From assembly GCA_004554105.1 (NCBI GenBank), contig SFNW01000037.1:1-15169 (forward strand): 15,169 nt of DNA, given 5' to 3'. Of the stretch, positions 6,609 through 13,767 are shown in pieces. The DNA comes from Clostridiales bacterium. Its GTDB lineage: Bacteria; Bacillota; Clostridia; Oscillospirales; CAG-272. Within the stretch, counting starts at the first letter, position 1, and the number at the start of each line of letters is the position of its first letter. The position numbers were made by a program, and so were the translations under genes. The notes under the pieces are model-generated. The model saw only the letters and a program-made list of their open reading frames with translations, searched no databases and was not told the origin of the DNA.

Positions 6609-7472
6609 ATGAAAAATAAAACCCTTTCTCCGAAGCGGAAGGCCTATGTGTTCGTCATGAACGCGCTGATGGGGCTGTCGGTGCTTCTGACCGCAGCACT
6701 CGTCCTCTTTCTGATTGTCTACGTCCTCTTTCGCGGTCTGCCAAACATCTCATGGGAGCTGCTTTCGACCAAGCCGAGCTACCTTGTCGAGCGCATCGGC
6801 ATTCTCCCCGATATTTTAAGCACACTTTACATCGTTATCGCAACGCTTGTCGTCGTCCTGCCGCTCGGCGTCGGCGCGGCAATCTATTTGACCGAATACG
6901 CGGGCAACAAAAAGGTCGTCGGCATGATTGAATACGCGGCGGAAACCCTGTCGGGCATTCCCTCGATTATCTACGGTCTTGTCGGTATGCTGTTCTTCTG
7001 CCAGTTTCTGAATATGCAGACCTCGATTCTCGCAGGCGCGCTGACACTGGTCATCATGAACCTGCCTACCGTCATGCGCACCACGCAGGAGAGCCTCAAG
7101 ACCGTGCCGCAGTCCTACCGCGAGGGCGCGTTCGGGCTGGGCGCGGGCAAGTGGCGCATGATTCGCACGGTCGTTTTGCCTGGCTGTGTCGACGGTATCA
7201 TCACCGGCTGTATTCTCTCGGTCGGTCGAATTCTCGGCGAGAGTGCGGCACTGCTCTTTACGGCGGGCTTTGCGCACGAGCTGTACGGCTTTTTCGACGG
7301 ACTGACCAATGCGGGTGCGACGCTGACCGTCGCCCTCTATGTCTATGCCAAGGAACAGGGCGAATTTGAGGTCGCGTTTGCCATCGCGGCAATCCTCATG
7401 ATTCTGACCGTGCTGATCAACCTCGCCGCCGCGCTGGTCGGCAAATACTTCAAGAAACGGAGAAGCCTATGA
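6609..7472 (+). CDS. pstA: Phosphate ABC transporter permease PstA
   Basis: The second membrane subunit, 287 residues. Family marks are ILPDILSTLYIV, the segment TLSGIPSIIYGLVGML, the EAA loop ESLKTVPQSYREGAFGLGAG, and GRILGESAALLFTAG near the C-terminal third. These are the counterparts of the PstC segments. It has roughly six membrane helices and ends in a basic tail (KYFKKRRSL). The start lies in the pstC stop region (AAATAAGATG), with GGAGA a few bases upstream, so the two are probably translationally coupled. Its last four bases (ATGA) overlap the start of pstB. Confidence 0.96.
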   Translation: MKNKTLSPKRKAYVFVMNALMGLSVLLTAALVLFLIVYVLFRGLPNISWELLSTKPSYLVERIGILPDILSTLYIVIATLVVVLPLGVGAAIYLTEYAGNKKVVGMIEYAAETLSGIPSIIYGLVGMLFFCQFLNMQTSILAGALTLVIMNLPTVMRTTQESLKTVPQSYREGAFGLGAGKWRMIRTVVLPGCVDGIITGCILSVGRILGESAALLFTAGFAHELYGFFDGLTNAGATLTVALYVYAKEQGEFEVAFAIAAILMILTVLINLAAALVGKYFKKRRSL

Positions 7473-8221
7473 GCATTATTTCGGTAAAGGATATGTGTCT
7501 GTGGTACGGCGCATCGCAGGCACTCAAAGATATTGATATTGAAATCGAGCCGAACAGCATTACCGCGCTGATCGGTCCGTCGGGCTGCGGCAAGTCGACC
7601 TTTTTGAAGTCGCTCAACCGCATGAACGACCTGATTCCGGGCGTGAAAATCACCGGCAGCCTGACCTACAACGGCATGGACATCTACGCACCCTCGACCG
7701 ATGTGTGCGAGCTGCGCCGCGAAATCGGCATGGTGTTTCAGAAGCCGAATCCCTTCCCGATGAGCATTTACGACAATGTCGCCTACGGACCGCGCACGCA
7801 CGGCATCACCGGCAAGGCAAAGCTTGACGACATCGTCGAGCGTTCGCTGCGTGGCGCGGCGATTTGGGACGAGGTCAAGGACAGGCTGAAAAAGTCGGCG
7901 CTCGGACTCTCGGGCGGACAGCAGCAGCGTCTCTGCATCGCGCGCGCACTCGCCGTCGAGCCGAATGTGCTGTTGATGGACGAGCCGACGAGTGCGCTCG
8001 ACCCGATTTCAACTTCCAAGATCGAAGAACTTGCAATCGAACTGAAAAACAAGTATACTATAATTATCGTCACGCACAACATGCAGCAGGCGGTGCGCAT
8101 TTCGGACAACACGGCGTTCTTCTTGCTCGGCGAACTGGTCGAGTACGGCAGCACCGAGCGCATGTTTGAGCAGCCGCACGACAAGCGCACCGAGGACTAC
8201 ATCACGGGGAGGTTCGGATAA
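7469..8221 (+). CDS. pstB: Phosphate ABC transporter ATP-binding protein PstB
   Basis: A 250-residue cytoplasmic ATPase that powers phosphate import. All ABC motifs are intact: Walker A GPSGCGKST (36-44), Q-loop Gln91 in FQKPNPFPMSI (a segment typical of PstB), signature LSGGQQQRL (147-155), Walker B VLLMDEPTSALD (167-178) and H-loop His203. The length is standard. The start codon overlaps the pstA stop by ATGA, and the last base of its TAA is the first base of the phoU ATG, so pstA-pstB-phoU are tightly coupled. Confidence 0.98.
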   Translation: MSIISVKDMCLWYGASQALKDIDIEIEPNSITALIGPSGCGKSTFLKSLNRMNDLIPGVKITGSLTYNGMDIYAPSTDVCELRREIGMVFQKPNPFPMSIYDNVAYGPRTHGITGKAKLDDIVERSLRGAAIWDEVKDRLKKSALGLSGGQQQRLCIARALAVEPNVLLMDEPTSALDPISTSKIEELAIELKNKYTIIIVTHNMQQAVRISDNTAFFLLGELVEYGSTERMFEQPHDKRTEDYITGRFG

Positions 8222-8868
8222 TGCGAAGCAGATTCGACGAACAGCTTGCGCAGCTCAAACGCGAGCTGACGCAGATGGGTGCTTTGTGCGAGGAGGTCAT
8301 TGCCCTCGCGGCAAAGTCGGTCACGACCGGAGATTTGTCGATTGCCGAAAAGGTCGCGCCGCTTGACGGCGAGATTGACAGCATGGAACACGACATCGAG
8401 GCGATGTGCTTAAGGCTCCTGCTTCAGCAGCAGCCCGTGGCGCGTGACCTGCGGCAGATTTCCGCCGCGCTGAAGATGATTACCGACATGGAGCGCATCG
8501 GCGACCAGGCGTCCGACATCGCCGAAATCGTGCGCTTCCTCGGCGGCAGAAGCACCGCCGACTGCGAAGACATCGGCAGAATGGCACAGGCGACGATTAA
8601 AATGGTCACCGAGAGCGTCGACGCCTTTGTCAAAAGTGACCTTGCCGTCGCCGAAGCGGCGATGAAGCATGACGACGCGGTCGACGAGGACTTTCTCAAG
8701 GTAAAATCCTCGCTGATCCGCATGATTGCCGAAAAGCCGGAGGACGGCGAGTATGCGCTCGACCTTTTGATGATTGCGAAGTATTTCGAGCGCATCGGCG
8801 ACCACGCGGTCAACATTGCCGAGTGGGTCGTTTTCTCGGTCACGGGCGAGCATAAGGGCGAGGATTGA
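8221..8868 (+). CDS. phoU: Phosphate signalling protein PhoU
   Basis: A 215-residue all-helical protein made of two related three-helix repeats. Each ends in the PhoU metal-site signature: ERIGDQASDIAE (91-102) and ERIGDHAVNIAE (190-201). PhoU is known to link the Pst transporter to the sensor kinase and to repress the Pho response when phosphate is plentiful, and it also restrains Pst uptake. The pstB stop and phoU start share one base (TAATG), and the response regulator follows after 19 bases. The position between transporter and two-component genes fits this role. Confidence 0.96.
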   Translation: MRSRFDEQLAQLKRELTQMGALCEEVIALAAKSVTTGDLSIAEKVAPLDGEIDSMEHDIEAMCLRLLLQQQPVARDLRQISAALKMITDMERIGDQASDIAEIVRFLGGRSTADCEDIGRMAQATIKMVTESVDAFVKSDLAVAEAAMKHDDAVDEDFLKVKSSLIRMIAEKPEDGEYALDLLMIAKYFERIGDHAVNIAEWVVFSVTGEHKGED

Positions 8869-8887
8869 CAGGCACGGAGGAGACAAC

Positions 8888-9571
8888 ATGACGAAAATCT
8901 GGTGCGTCGAGGACGACGCGGGTATTCGCGACATTGAAATTTATACGTTGCAGTCCACCGGCTTCGAGGCGCGGGGATTTGCGGACGGAGAAGCGTTTTT
9001 CGAGGCACTGAAGGTCGAAAAGCCTGCGCTTGTCCTGCTCGACGTCATGCTGCCCGGCGAGGACGGCGTGGAGATTTTGAAACGGCTGAAAACCGGCGCG
9101 GCGACGGCATCGCTGCCGGTCATTATGGCGACCGCCAAGGGCATGGAGTACGACAAGATTCAGAGCCTTGACCTCGGCGCGGACGACTATCTCGTCAAGC
9201 CGTTCGGCATGATGGAAATGGTCTCGCGCGTGCGCGCGGTGCTGCGCCGCTGCTGCCCGAGCGAGGAGACGCCCGTGCTGCAGCTCGGCGGGCTTGCGGT
9301 AAATACCGAGACGCGCAGCGTCACGGCGGACGGCGCGCCGATTGCGTTGACCTATAAGGAATTTGAGCTGCTGACGCTCTTTTTGTCGCACCCCGGGACG
9401 GTATTCACGCGCGACCGCCTGTTTGCCGAGGTCTGGGGCGAGGACTATGTCGGCGAAACGCGGACGGTTGATATGCACATCCGCACGCTACGGCAGAAGC
9501 TCGGCGCTTACGGTGAGAAAATCGAGACCGTGCGCGGCGTCGGGTACAGGATGCAATCCGAAAACAAATAG
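8888..9571 (+). CDS. phoP: PhoB/PhoP-type response regulator (OmpR family)
   Basis: A 227-residue two-domain regulator. The receiver domain shows the acidic pocket in CVEDD (Glu8-Asp10), the phosphoacceptor Asp52 in LLDVMLPGEDG, and Lys104 in ADDYLVKPFG. The C-terminal winged helix (about 128-225) contains TYKEFELLTLFLSHPG, the recognition-helix region TVDMHIRTLRQKLG and the end strand VRGVGYRM. ATG 8888 is chosen because GGAGGAG precedes it by 5-7 bases and the protein then starts directly on the receiver fold. An in-frame upstream start inside phoU would add 38 residues unlike the family. Its place after pst-phoU and the Pho box ahead of pstS argue that it is the phosphate regulator. Gram-positive usage favours the name phoP; phoB is the enterobacterial name. 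Confidence 0.93.
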   Translation: MTKIWCVEDDAGIRDIEIYTLQSTGFEARGFADGEAFFEALKVEKPALVLLDVMLPGEDGVEILKRLKTGAATASLPVIMATAKGMEYDKIQSLDLGADDYLVKPFGMMEMVSRVRAVLRRCCPSEETPVLQLGGLAVNTETRSVTADGAPIALTYKEFELLTLFLSHPGTVFTRDRLFAEVWGEDYVGETRTVDMHIRTLRQKLGAYGEKIETVRGVGYRMQSENK

Positions 9572-9609
9572 TTTTTGAAAACGGATAGACGATTTTGCTG
9601 AAACGCAAG

Positions 9610-9627
9610 ATGTGACAGATGTGACAA
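9610..9627. repeat. Short tandem repeat, two units of ATGTGACA(G/A)
   Basis: ATGTGACAG (9610-9618) is followed at once by ATGTGACAA (9619-9627), a 9-base tandem repeat with one difference. It lies between the response regulator stop and the hairpin repeat. It might be a binding site; I recognise no regulator for it. Confidence 0.5.
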
Positions 9628-9633
9628 ATAATA

Positions 9634-9742
9634 GGCTCCCTCCTTGAGGGAGCTGGCACGCGAAGCGTGACTGAAGGAGTTTTCTTCTCGGTAGGAGACT
9701 CCTTCCGTCGCCGATGGCGACACCTCCCTCAAAGAGGGAGGC
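9634..9742. repeat. Multi-hairpin interspersed repeat, GCTCCCTC variant (copy D)
   Basis: Same plan as the CCTTCCCC elements but a different sequence. The terminal hairpins are GCTCCCTC/GAGGGAGC (9635-9653) and CCTCCCTC/GAGGGAGG (9723-9741). A closing stem GAAGGAGT (9673-9680) pairs with ACTCCTTC (9698-9705), and small hairpins CACGC-GAA-GCGTG (9657-9669) and GTCGCC-GAT-GGCGAC (9707-9721) lie on either side. It sits in the 227-base gap between the response regulator and the kinase. An open frame running through it into the kinase is incidental. Confidence 0.8.
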
Positions 9743-9798
9743 AGGGCGCTCCTTGCACTTTAGCAAAATTCGAATACGCTCGGAAAGGGACGAAAACA

Positions 9799-11460
9799 AT
9801 GACAAAACGAATTTTTCGGTCGGTGCTGCTTGCGGCGGCGGCTGTGCTGCTCGCCTGCATCGTCCTGATTATGGGTGCGCTCTACGACTATTTCGGCGCG
9901 GTGCAGAAAAAGCAGCTCCGTGAGGAACTTGCGCTTGCGGCGAGCGCGGTGGAGCAGGGCGGCGTCGGCTATCTTGAGACACTCGGCGGCGAGACCTGCC
10001 GCTTGACCTATGTTTCGGCGGACGGCACGGTGCTGTTCGATACGAATGCGAGCGCCGACACGCTCGAAAATCATGCCGCGCGCGAGGAAATCCGCGAGGC
10101 GCTTAACAGCGGCTACGGCGAGAGCGCGCGCTATTCCGCGACGCTGCTCGAACGTACGGTTTACTGTGCGAAGCGGCTTTCCGACGGCACGGTGCTTCGC
10201 GCGTCGGTCAGCCGCGCAACCGTTCCGTCTCTGGTGGTCGGTATGCTGCAGCCGATTCTGCTCGTGCTGCTTGCGGCGTTGATTCTCTCGGCGTTTCTCG
10301 CGCGGCGGCTGTCGAAAAGAATCGTTGAGCCGCTGAATGCGCTTGATTTGGAACACCCGCTCGAAAATAACGTCTACGACGAGCTTTCGCCCATGCTGAC
10401 GCACATCGAAATGCAGCGTCGGCGCATTGACGGGCAGGTTGCCGAGCTGAAAAAGAAGCAGGACGAGTTCTCCGCGGTCGTGCGCAACATGAACGAGGGG
10501 CTTGTGCTGCTGAATCGCGCGGGCGAAATCCTCAGCATCAATGCGGCGGCGGCAGCTTTCCTGTCGACCGACGAGGGCTGCGTCGGTGAGGACTTCCTCG
10601 CGGTCGACCGCACGCATGAAATCGACCGCGCAATCCGCGCGGCGACGGAAGAGGGACACAGCGAAATCCGCATTGACCGCGGCGGCAGAGCCTATCAGCT
10701 CGGCGTCAGCCGCATCGACGCGAACGGCGGCGAAGCGGGCGTTGCGCTGCTGATTTTCGACGTGACCGACAAGGTGTTCGCCGAGCGCAACCGCAGGGAG
10801 TTCACCGCCAATGTTTCGCATGAACTGAAAACGCCGCTCCAGTCGATTATGGGCAGTGCGGAGCTGCTTGAAAATCGACTCGTCAAAGCGGAGGACGTAC
10901 CGCGCTTCGTCGGGCAGATTCGCTCCGAGGCGGCACGCTTGGTCTCGCTGATTGAGGACATTATCCGCCTGTCGCAGCTCGACGAGCAGACCGAATTGCC
11001 GACCGAGAGCGTCGACCTCTACGCACTGGCAAAGGAAGAAATCGCGCCGCTTGCACGGCAGGCGGAGGAAAAGCGCGTCACGCTTTCGCTGACCGGCGCA
11101 CCGGTCACGGTCTCGGGCGTGCGCCGTCTGCTCTCCGAGATTTTGGTCAATCTCTGCGGCAATGCAATCAAGTATAACGTCGAGGGCGGCAGCGTGACGG
11201 TCACGGTGCGCGACGGCGGCGAGAACGCGATTCTCACGGTCGCCGATACCGGCATCGGCATTCCCGAAGAGGCGCAGCCGCGCGTCTTTGAGCGGTTCTA
11301 CCGCGTGGACAAGAGCCGTTCCAAGGAGACCGGCGGCACGGGACTGGGGCTTTCGATCGTCAAGCACGCCGTGCAGGCGATGGGCGGCGAAATTCGCCTG
11401 GAAAGCACCCCCGGCAACGGCTCGACCTTTACGGTCATTCTGCCGAAGATGAAGAAATGA
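9799..11460 (+). CDS. phoR: PhoR-like sensor histidine kinase
   Basis: A 553-residue membrane sensor kinase. Helix 1 is at about 8-30 and helix 2 at about 145-168, enclosing an extracellular stretch of about 115 residues. A short linker and coiled coil (about 170-225) follow, then a PAS domain (MNEGLVLLNRAGEILSINA at 231-249). The HisKA helix carries His341 in SHELKTP. The ATPase domain has the N box LVNLCGNAIKYN (449-460), G1 DTGIG (483-487), an F box near VFERFYR and G2 GGTGLGLS (512-519). The architecture matches PhoR/PnpS kinases. ATG 9799 has AAAGGGA eight bases upstream; longer in-frame starts read through the repeat and are rejected. It should phosphorylate the preceding regulator. The intervening repeat makes an internal promoter or reduced kinase expression possible. 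A terminator begins right after the stop. Confidence 0.93.
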   Translation: MTKRIFRSVLLAAAAVLLACIVLIMGALYDYFGAVQKKQLREELALAASAVEQGGVGYLETLGGETCRLTYVSADGTVLFDTNASADTLENHAAREEIREALNSGYGESARYSATLLERTVYCAKRLSDGTVLRASVSRATVPSLVVGMLQPILLVLLAALILSAFLARRLSKRIVEPLNALDLEHPLENNVYDELSPMLTHIEMQRRRIDGQVAELKKKQDEFSAVVRNMNEGLVLLNRAGEILSINAAAAAFLSTDEGCVGEDFLAVDRTHEIDRAIRAATEEGHSEIRIDRGGRAYQLGVSRIDANGGEAGVALLIFDVTDKVFAERNRREFTANVSHELKTPLQSIMGSAELLENRLVKAEDVPRFVGQIRSEAARLVSLIEDIIRLSQLDEQTELPTESVDLYALAKEEIAPLARQAEEKRVTLSLTGAPVTVSGVRRLLSEILVNLCGNAIKYNVEGGSVTVTVRDGGENAILTVADTGIGIPEEAQPRVFERFYRVDKSRSKETGGTGLGLSIVKHAVQAMGGEIRLESTPGNGSTFTVILPKMKK

Positions 11461-11494
11461 GAAAAGGCGTTTCCGATTTCGGAAACGCCTTTTC
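11461..11494 (+). terminator. Terminator of the pst-pho operon
   Basis: A perfect 16-base inverted repeat, GAAAAGGCGTTTCCGA (11461-11476) and TCGGAAACGCCTTTTC (11479-11494), with a TT in the loop, begins immediately after the kinase TGA. The T-run is short (four), but the stem is strong and could stop transcription from both sides. Confidence 0.85.
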
Positions 11495-11501
11495 AGCAGG
11501 T

Positions 11502-11528
11502 AAAAAAGCCTTCCCCCTCGGGGGAAGG
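11502..11528 (-). terminator. Minus-strand terminator formed by the left end of repeat copy C
   Basis: Read on the minus strand, CCTTCCCCC and GGGGGAAGG form a perfect 9-base hairpin with a GA loop followed by C and six T (from the AAAAAA at 11502-11507). It is positioned to stop the convergent deacetylase operon, whose last stop codon is at 11780. Confidence 0.65.
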
Positions 11529-11752
11529 TACCGTGCGTTCGCAAAGCGACCGCATGAGTTTCTATAGCAGTGTGATGCTTTTTCACTGTTAGAGAAACTC
11601 TCGCGCCCTTTCGGGCGCGCCGTAGGCGGGGAATGAGGGGGAGGACACGCAAGTGTCCGTATGCGTAGTCCAAAATGACTGCCAAGACGCCATTCTGCGA
11701 ATGGCTACCCCTCATCCGGTGCTACGCACCACCTTCCCCCAAGGGGGAAGGC
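11509..11752. repeat. Multi-hairpin interspersed repeat, long form (copy C)
   Basis: End hairpins CCTTCCCCC/GGGGGAAGG are at 11509-11528 and 11732-11751. ATGAGGGGGAG (11633-11643) pairs with CTACCCCTCAT (11705-11715) with one mismatch. The left half holds a long imperfect stem (about 17 bases per arm, starting GAGTTTCT at 11557 and ending AAACTC at 11600) and a GCGCCC/GGGCGC hairpin (about 11603-11618), equivalent to those in copy B. Bases 11619-11678 match copy B in 59 of 60 positions. The copy is flanked on both sides by AAAAAAG. It fills most of the 319-base convergent intergenic region, which otherwise holds only the phoR terminator and about 25 unremarkable bases. Confidence 0.88.
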
Positions 11753-11779
11753 AAAAAAGTTCACATTGCCTGCGGTTTC

Positions 11780-13024
11780 CTACCCCTTAAACGCCACAAA
11801 GACGTCGGCGCGCTTTGCGGAGGCGGGGGCGGCGTCGAAATGCGCCTGCGCCTTGGCGGTCAGCGGCAGACGGAGAGGGGACGACCTGTGCGCGGGGGAG
11901 GGGAGCAGCCCGTTTGCGATGCAGTAACCTACAGCGGCTTCCTCCTTCTGCTTTCGCGTCAGCACGCCTTTCGGCATCGGCGCGAGCAGCAGCGCAAATT
12001 CCAGTTCGGTCATCGGTCGGTCGAGCTTCAGCGTGTTGTCGCTGTAGGCGACCGGCTTTTCCTTTGCCAGCGCGGCGAGTTTGGCATACAGCGGGTGTGT
12101 CGGCGCAAGGTCGGCAAACATCGAATGCCGCGTCAGCTCCTCGACGCTGACGACGCGGTAGCCGTATTCCCGAAGCAGCGCAAGCTGCTTCGGCAGGGCG
12201 AACGCGACCGGCGTGCGGCGCAGCATATTGCAGCCGTCCTTTTGAAAGATGATTTGCCCGCAGAAGAAATTCGGGTCGGCTTCGAGCGCGCGGCGCATCG
12301 GCTCGACCATTGCCTCGACCTCGGCGTCAAGGCTTTCGTCGGGCAGCCAGCCCGCACCGTCAAAACTCGCCGCCATGTAGTCGTAGCCGAGCGCGTCGTA
12401 AACATCGTAGGAGGTATAGCCGCCCGCGATGCGGTCGACATAGTGCGGCGGGCGTGACATGGTCATTGTGTAGCCGTATTCGCTTTTCATCAGGTTGTCA
12501 AGGCGCGAAAGGTCGCTCGTGACGGCGTCGGCGTCCTGCAGCGTGACGCGCTTGCCGTAGACCCACGCCTTTTTGCCGAAGATGATGTGGCGGTAGCCGT
12601 GGTTGGTAATTTGATGCCCCTCGTCTATCATACGGCGAATCAGCCGCGCTTCGTGCAGAGCGCCGCCGTGCGCGTCCTCACCGTAGGCGGGATAGTGGTC
12701 GTATTTCACGCCGCCCCACGCGGGCGTTCCCGCTTCTCCGCATTCGTCGGGGTAGTTTTCGCCCGTGTCGCCGACCACGTCAAATGTGCCGTGCGCGCCG
12801 TATTCCTTTAAGGTATCGAGCAGCACGTCGGTCAGCGTCCTGCCGCCGAAGGCGTCCGGCTCGCAGGGCAGTCCAAAGGGACCGTCGTCAAAGGTCATGG
12901 CGCAGATGCGCTCGGCCGTGCAGACCCGCTCGATGCGGCGGGTTTTGGAGACAAAGGACTTCGGCTTTGCAAGCCGTCCGAGACGGCGCTTGACCTTTTT
13001 TGCAAGTGCGATTAACTGCGTCAT
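11780..13024 (-). CDS. NodB-type polysaccharide deacetylase with SLH-like C-terminal region
   Basis: A 414-residue protein. The catalytic domain has motif 1 TFDDGP (44-49, metal Asp47), motif 2 NHGYRH (141-146, metal His142 and His146), motif 3 RPPHY (191-195) and SFDGAGW (220-226). Motif 5, normally a hydrophobic stretch then HDG, reads QIIFQKDG (257-264), with Lys262 where the catalytic histidine is expected. The stretch between motifs 1 and 2 (about 50-136) is longer than usual. Residues 303-348 (MFADLAPTHPLYAKLAALAK onward, ending TELEFALLL) look like a degenerate S-layer homology repeat, and 360-395 may be a second. The N-terminus is basic (KKVKRRLGRLAK) with no signal peptide. It is the third gene of a minus-strand operon, and its ATG overlaps the PHP stop by four bases. 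Substrate unknown; N-acetylated sugars are the family norm. Confidence 0.88.
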   Translation of the reverse strand: MTQLIALAKKVKRRLGRLAKPKSFVSKTRRIERVCTAERICAMTFDDGPFGLPCEPDAFGGRTLTDVLLDTLKEYGAHGTFDVVGDTGENYPDECGEAGTPAWGGVKYDHYPAYGEDAHGGALHEARLIRRMIDEGHQITNHGYRHIIFGKKAWVYGKRVTLQDADAVTSDLSRLDNLMKSEYGYTMTMSRPPHYVDRIAGGYTSYDVYDALGYDYMAASFDGAGWLPDESLDAEVEAMVEPMRRALEADPNFFCGQIIFQKDGCNMLRRTPVAFALPKQLALLREYGYRVVSVEELTRHSMFADLAPTHPLYAKLAALAKEKPVAYSDNTLKLDRPMTELEFALLLAPMPKGVLTRKQKEEAAVGYCIANGLLPSPAHRSSPLRLPLTAKAQAHFDAAPASAKRADVFVAFKG

Positions 13025-13767
13025 CGTTTGAATAAATCCTTTACCGTAAAAATACAGAGCAGCGCGGCGGATTTGAGATACCGTTTCAGTCCCGCACGCT
13101 GCTTTTTCGCTTTGGTGAGCTGGGAGAGGGCAATGTGGCGGCGCGGACTGCTTTGCCCGACGACCCGCCCGCCGCCGCTTTGGACGGCGGCTTTGATTGC
13201 CTCGGTTTCACAGGGGCAGTCAAGCTCGATATAGGCGTTTCCGACCTCGGCTTTCCGATGCGCGTCGCTGCCTGCCGTCACACAGGCAAGCCTATGCCGC
13301 GCGGCAAAATCCGCCGCGGCTCGATTTGCGCCGTCATGTTTGTAATCGGCGCGGCTGTTAAAGATTTCGATGCCGTCGAGCAGGGGGAGCAGGGCGCAAA
13401 GCTCGTCTTCGCGCGCGGCAAAGTCTTTTGCCTGCTCAAACGGGTGGGCAAGCACGCACAGCCCGCCCGCCGCGTGAATTTCTTCGGCTGCGGCGGCAAA
13501 GTCGATGCGCTCGTTTTCGTGCGCCGCGACAGGGCGCGAAAGAAACAGACCGAGCAGATGCCCGTGATTTGTGCTGTATTCGACCGCAGGGATAAACAGC
13601 ACGCCGTCTGTCGTGCAAGTCTCAAAATCCGCGCTTTCGGGGCTGACATCGTGGTCGCAGACGGCGACGGCGTCAAGTCCCCGCGCTTTGGCGCACGCGG
13701 CGATCTCCTCGCGGCTCATGCTGCCGTCAAAGGAGCGTGCCGAATGAAGATGCAGATCGGCTCTCAT
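13021..13767 (-). CDS. PHP-domain metal-dependent phosphoesterase
   Basis: A 248-residue PHP-fold protein. The metal-binding motifs are in order: DLHLHS (4-9, His6 and His8), CDHD (37-40), AVEY (Glu63), HGH (68-70), LAHP (His108) and GSDAH (166-170, Asp168 and His170). The layout resembles the YciV/RNase AM type that hydrolyses nucleoside bisphosphates or short RNA, but standalone PHP proteins have varied substrates. The C-terminal 40 residues are strongly basic and end in a short hydrophobic stretch (SAALLCIFTVKDLF), a possible peripheral membrane contact. I start at 13767 because ATG there overlaps the upstream TGA (ATGA) and follows a GGGGG ribosome site; a longer in-frame start would add 14 residues unlike the family. 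It is coupled to genes on both sides. Confidence 0.9.
   Translation of the reverse strand: MRADLHLHSARSFDGSMSREEIAACAKARGLDAVAVCDHDVSPESADFETCTTDGVLFIPAVEYSTNHGHLLGLFLSRPVAAHENERIDFAAAAEEIHAAGGLCVLAHPFEQAKDFAAREDELCALLPLLDGIEIFNSRADYKHDGANRAAADFAARHRLACVTAGSDAHRKAEVGNAYIELDCPCETEAIKAAVQSGGGRVVGQSSPRRHIALSQLTKAKKQRAGLKRYLKSAALLCIFTVKDLFKR

Noticed and set aside
8774..8887. A longer N-terminus for the response regulator.
   Set aside because: It lies inside phoU in another frame. ATG 8888 follows GGAGGAG and gives a standard receiver start.
9667..9798. A longer N-terminus for the PhoR-like kinase.
   Set aside because: The extra 44 residues translate repeat copy D. ATG 9799 has a good ribosome site and begins with a normal membrane anchor.
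9760..11715. A 651-codon minus-strand open frame opposite phoR, running into repeat copy C.
   Set aside because: It is the antisense shadow of a kinase with all motifs intact, and its start lies inside the repeat.
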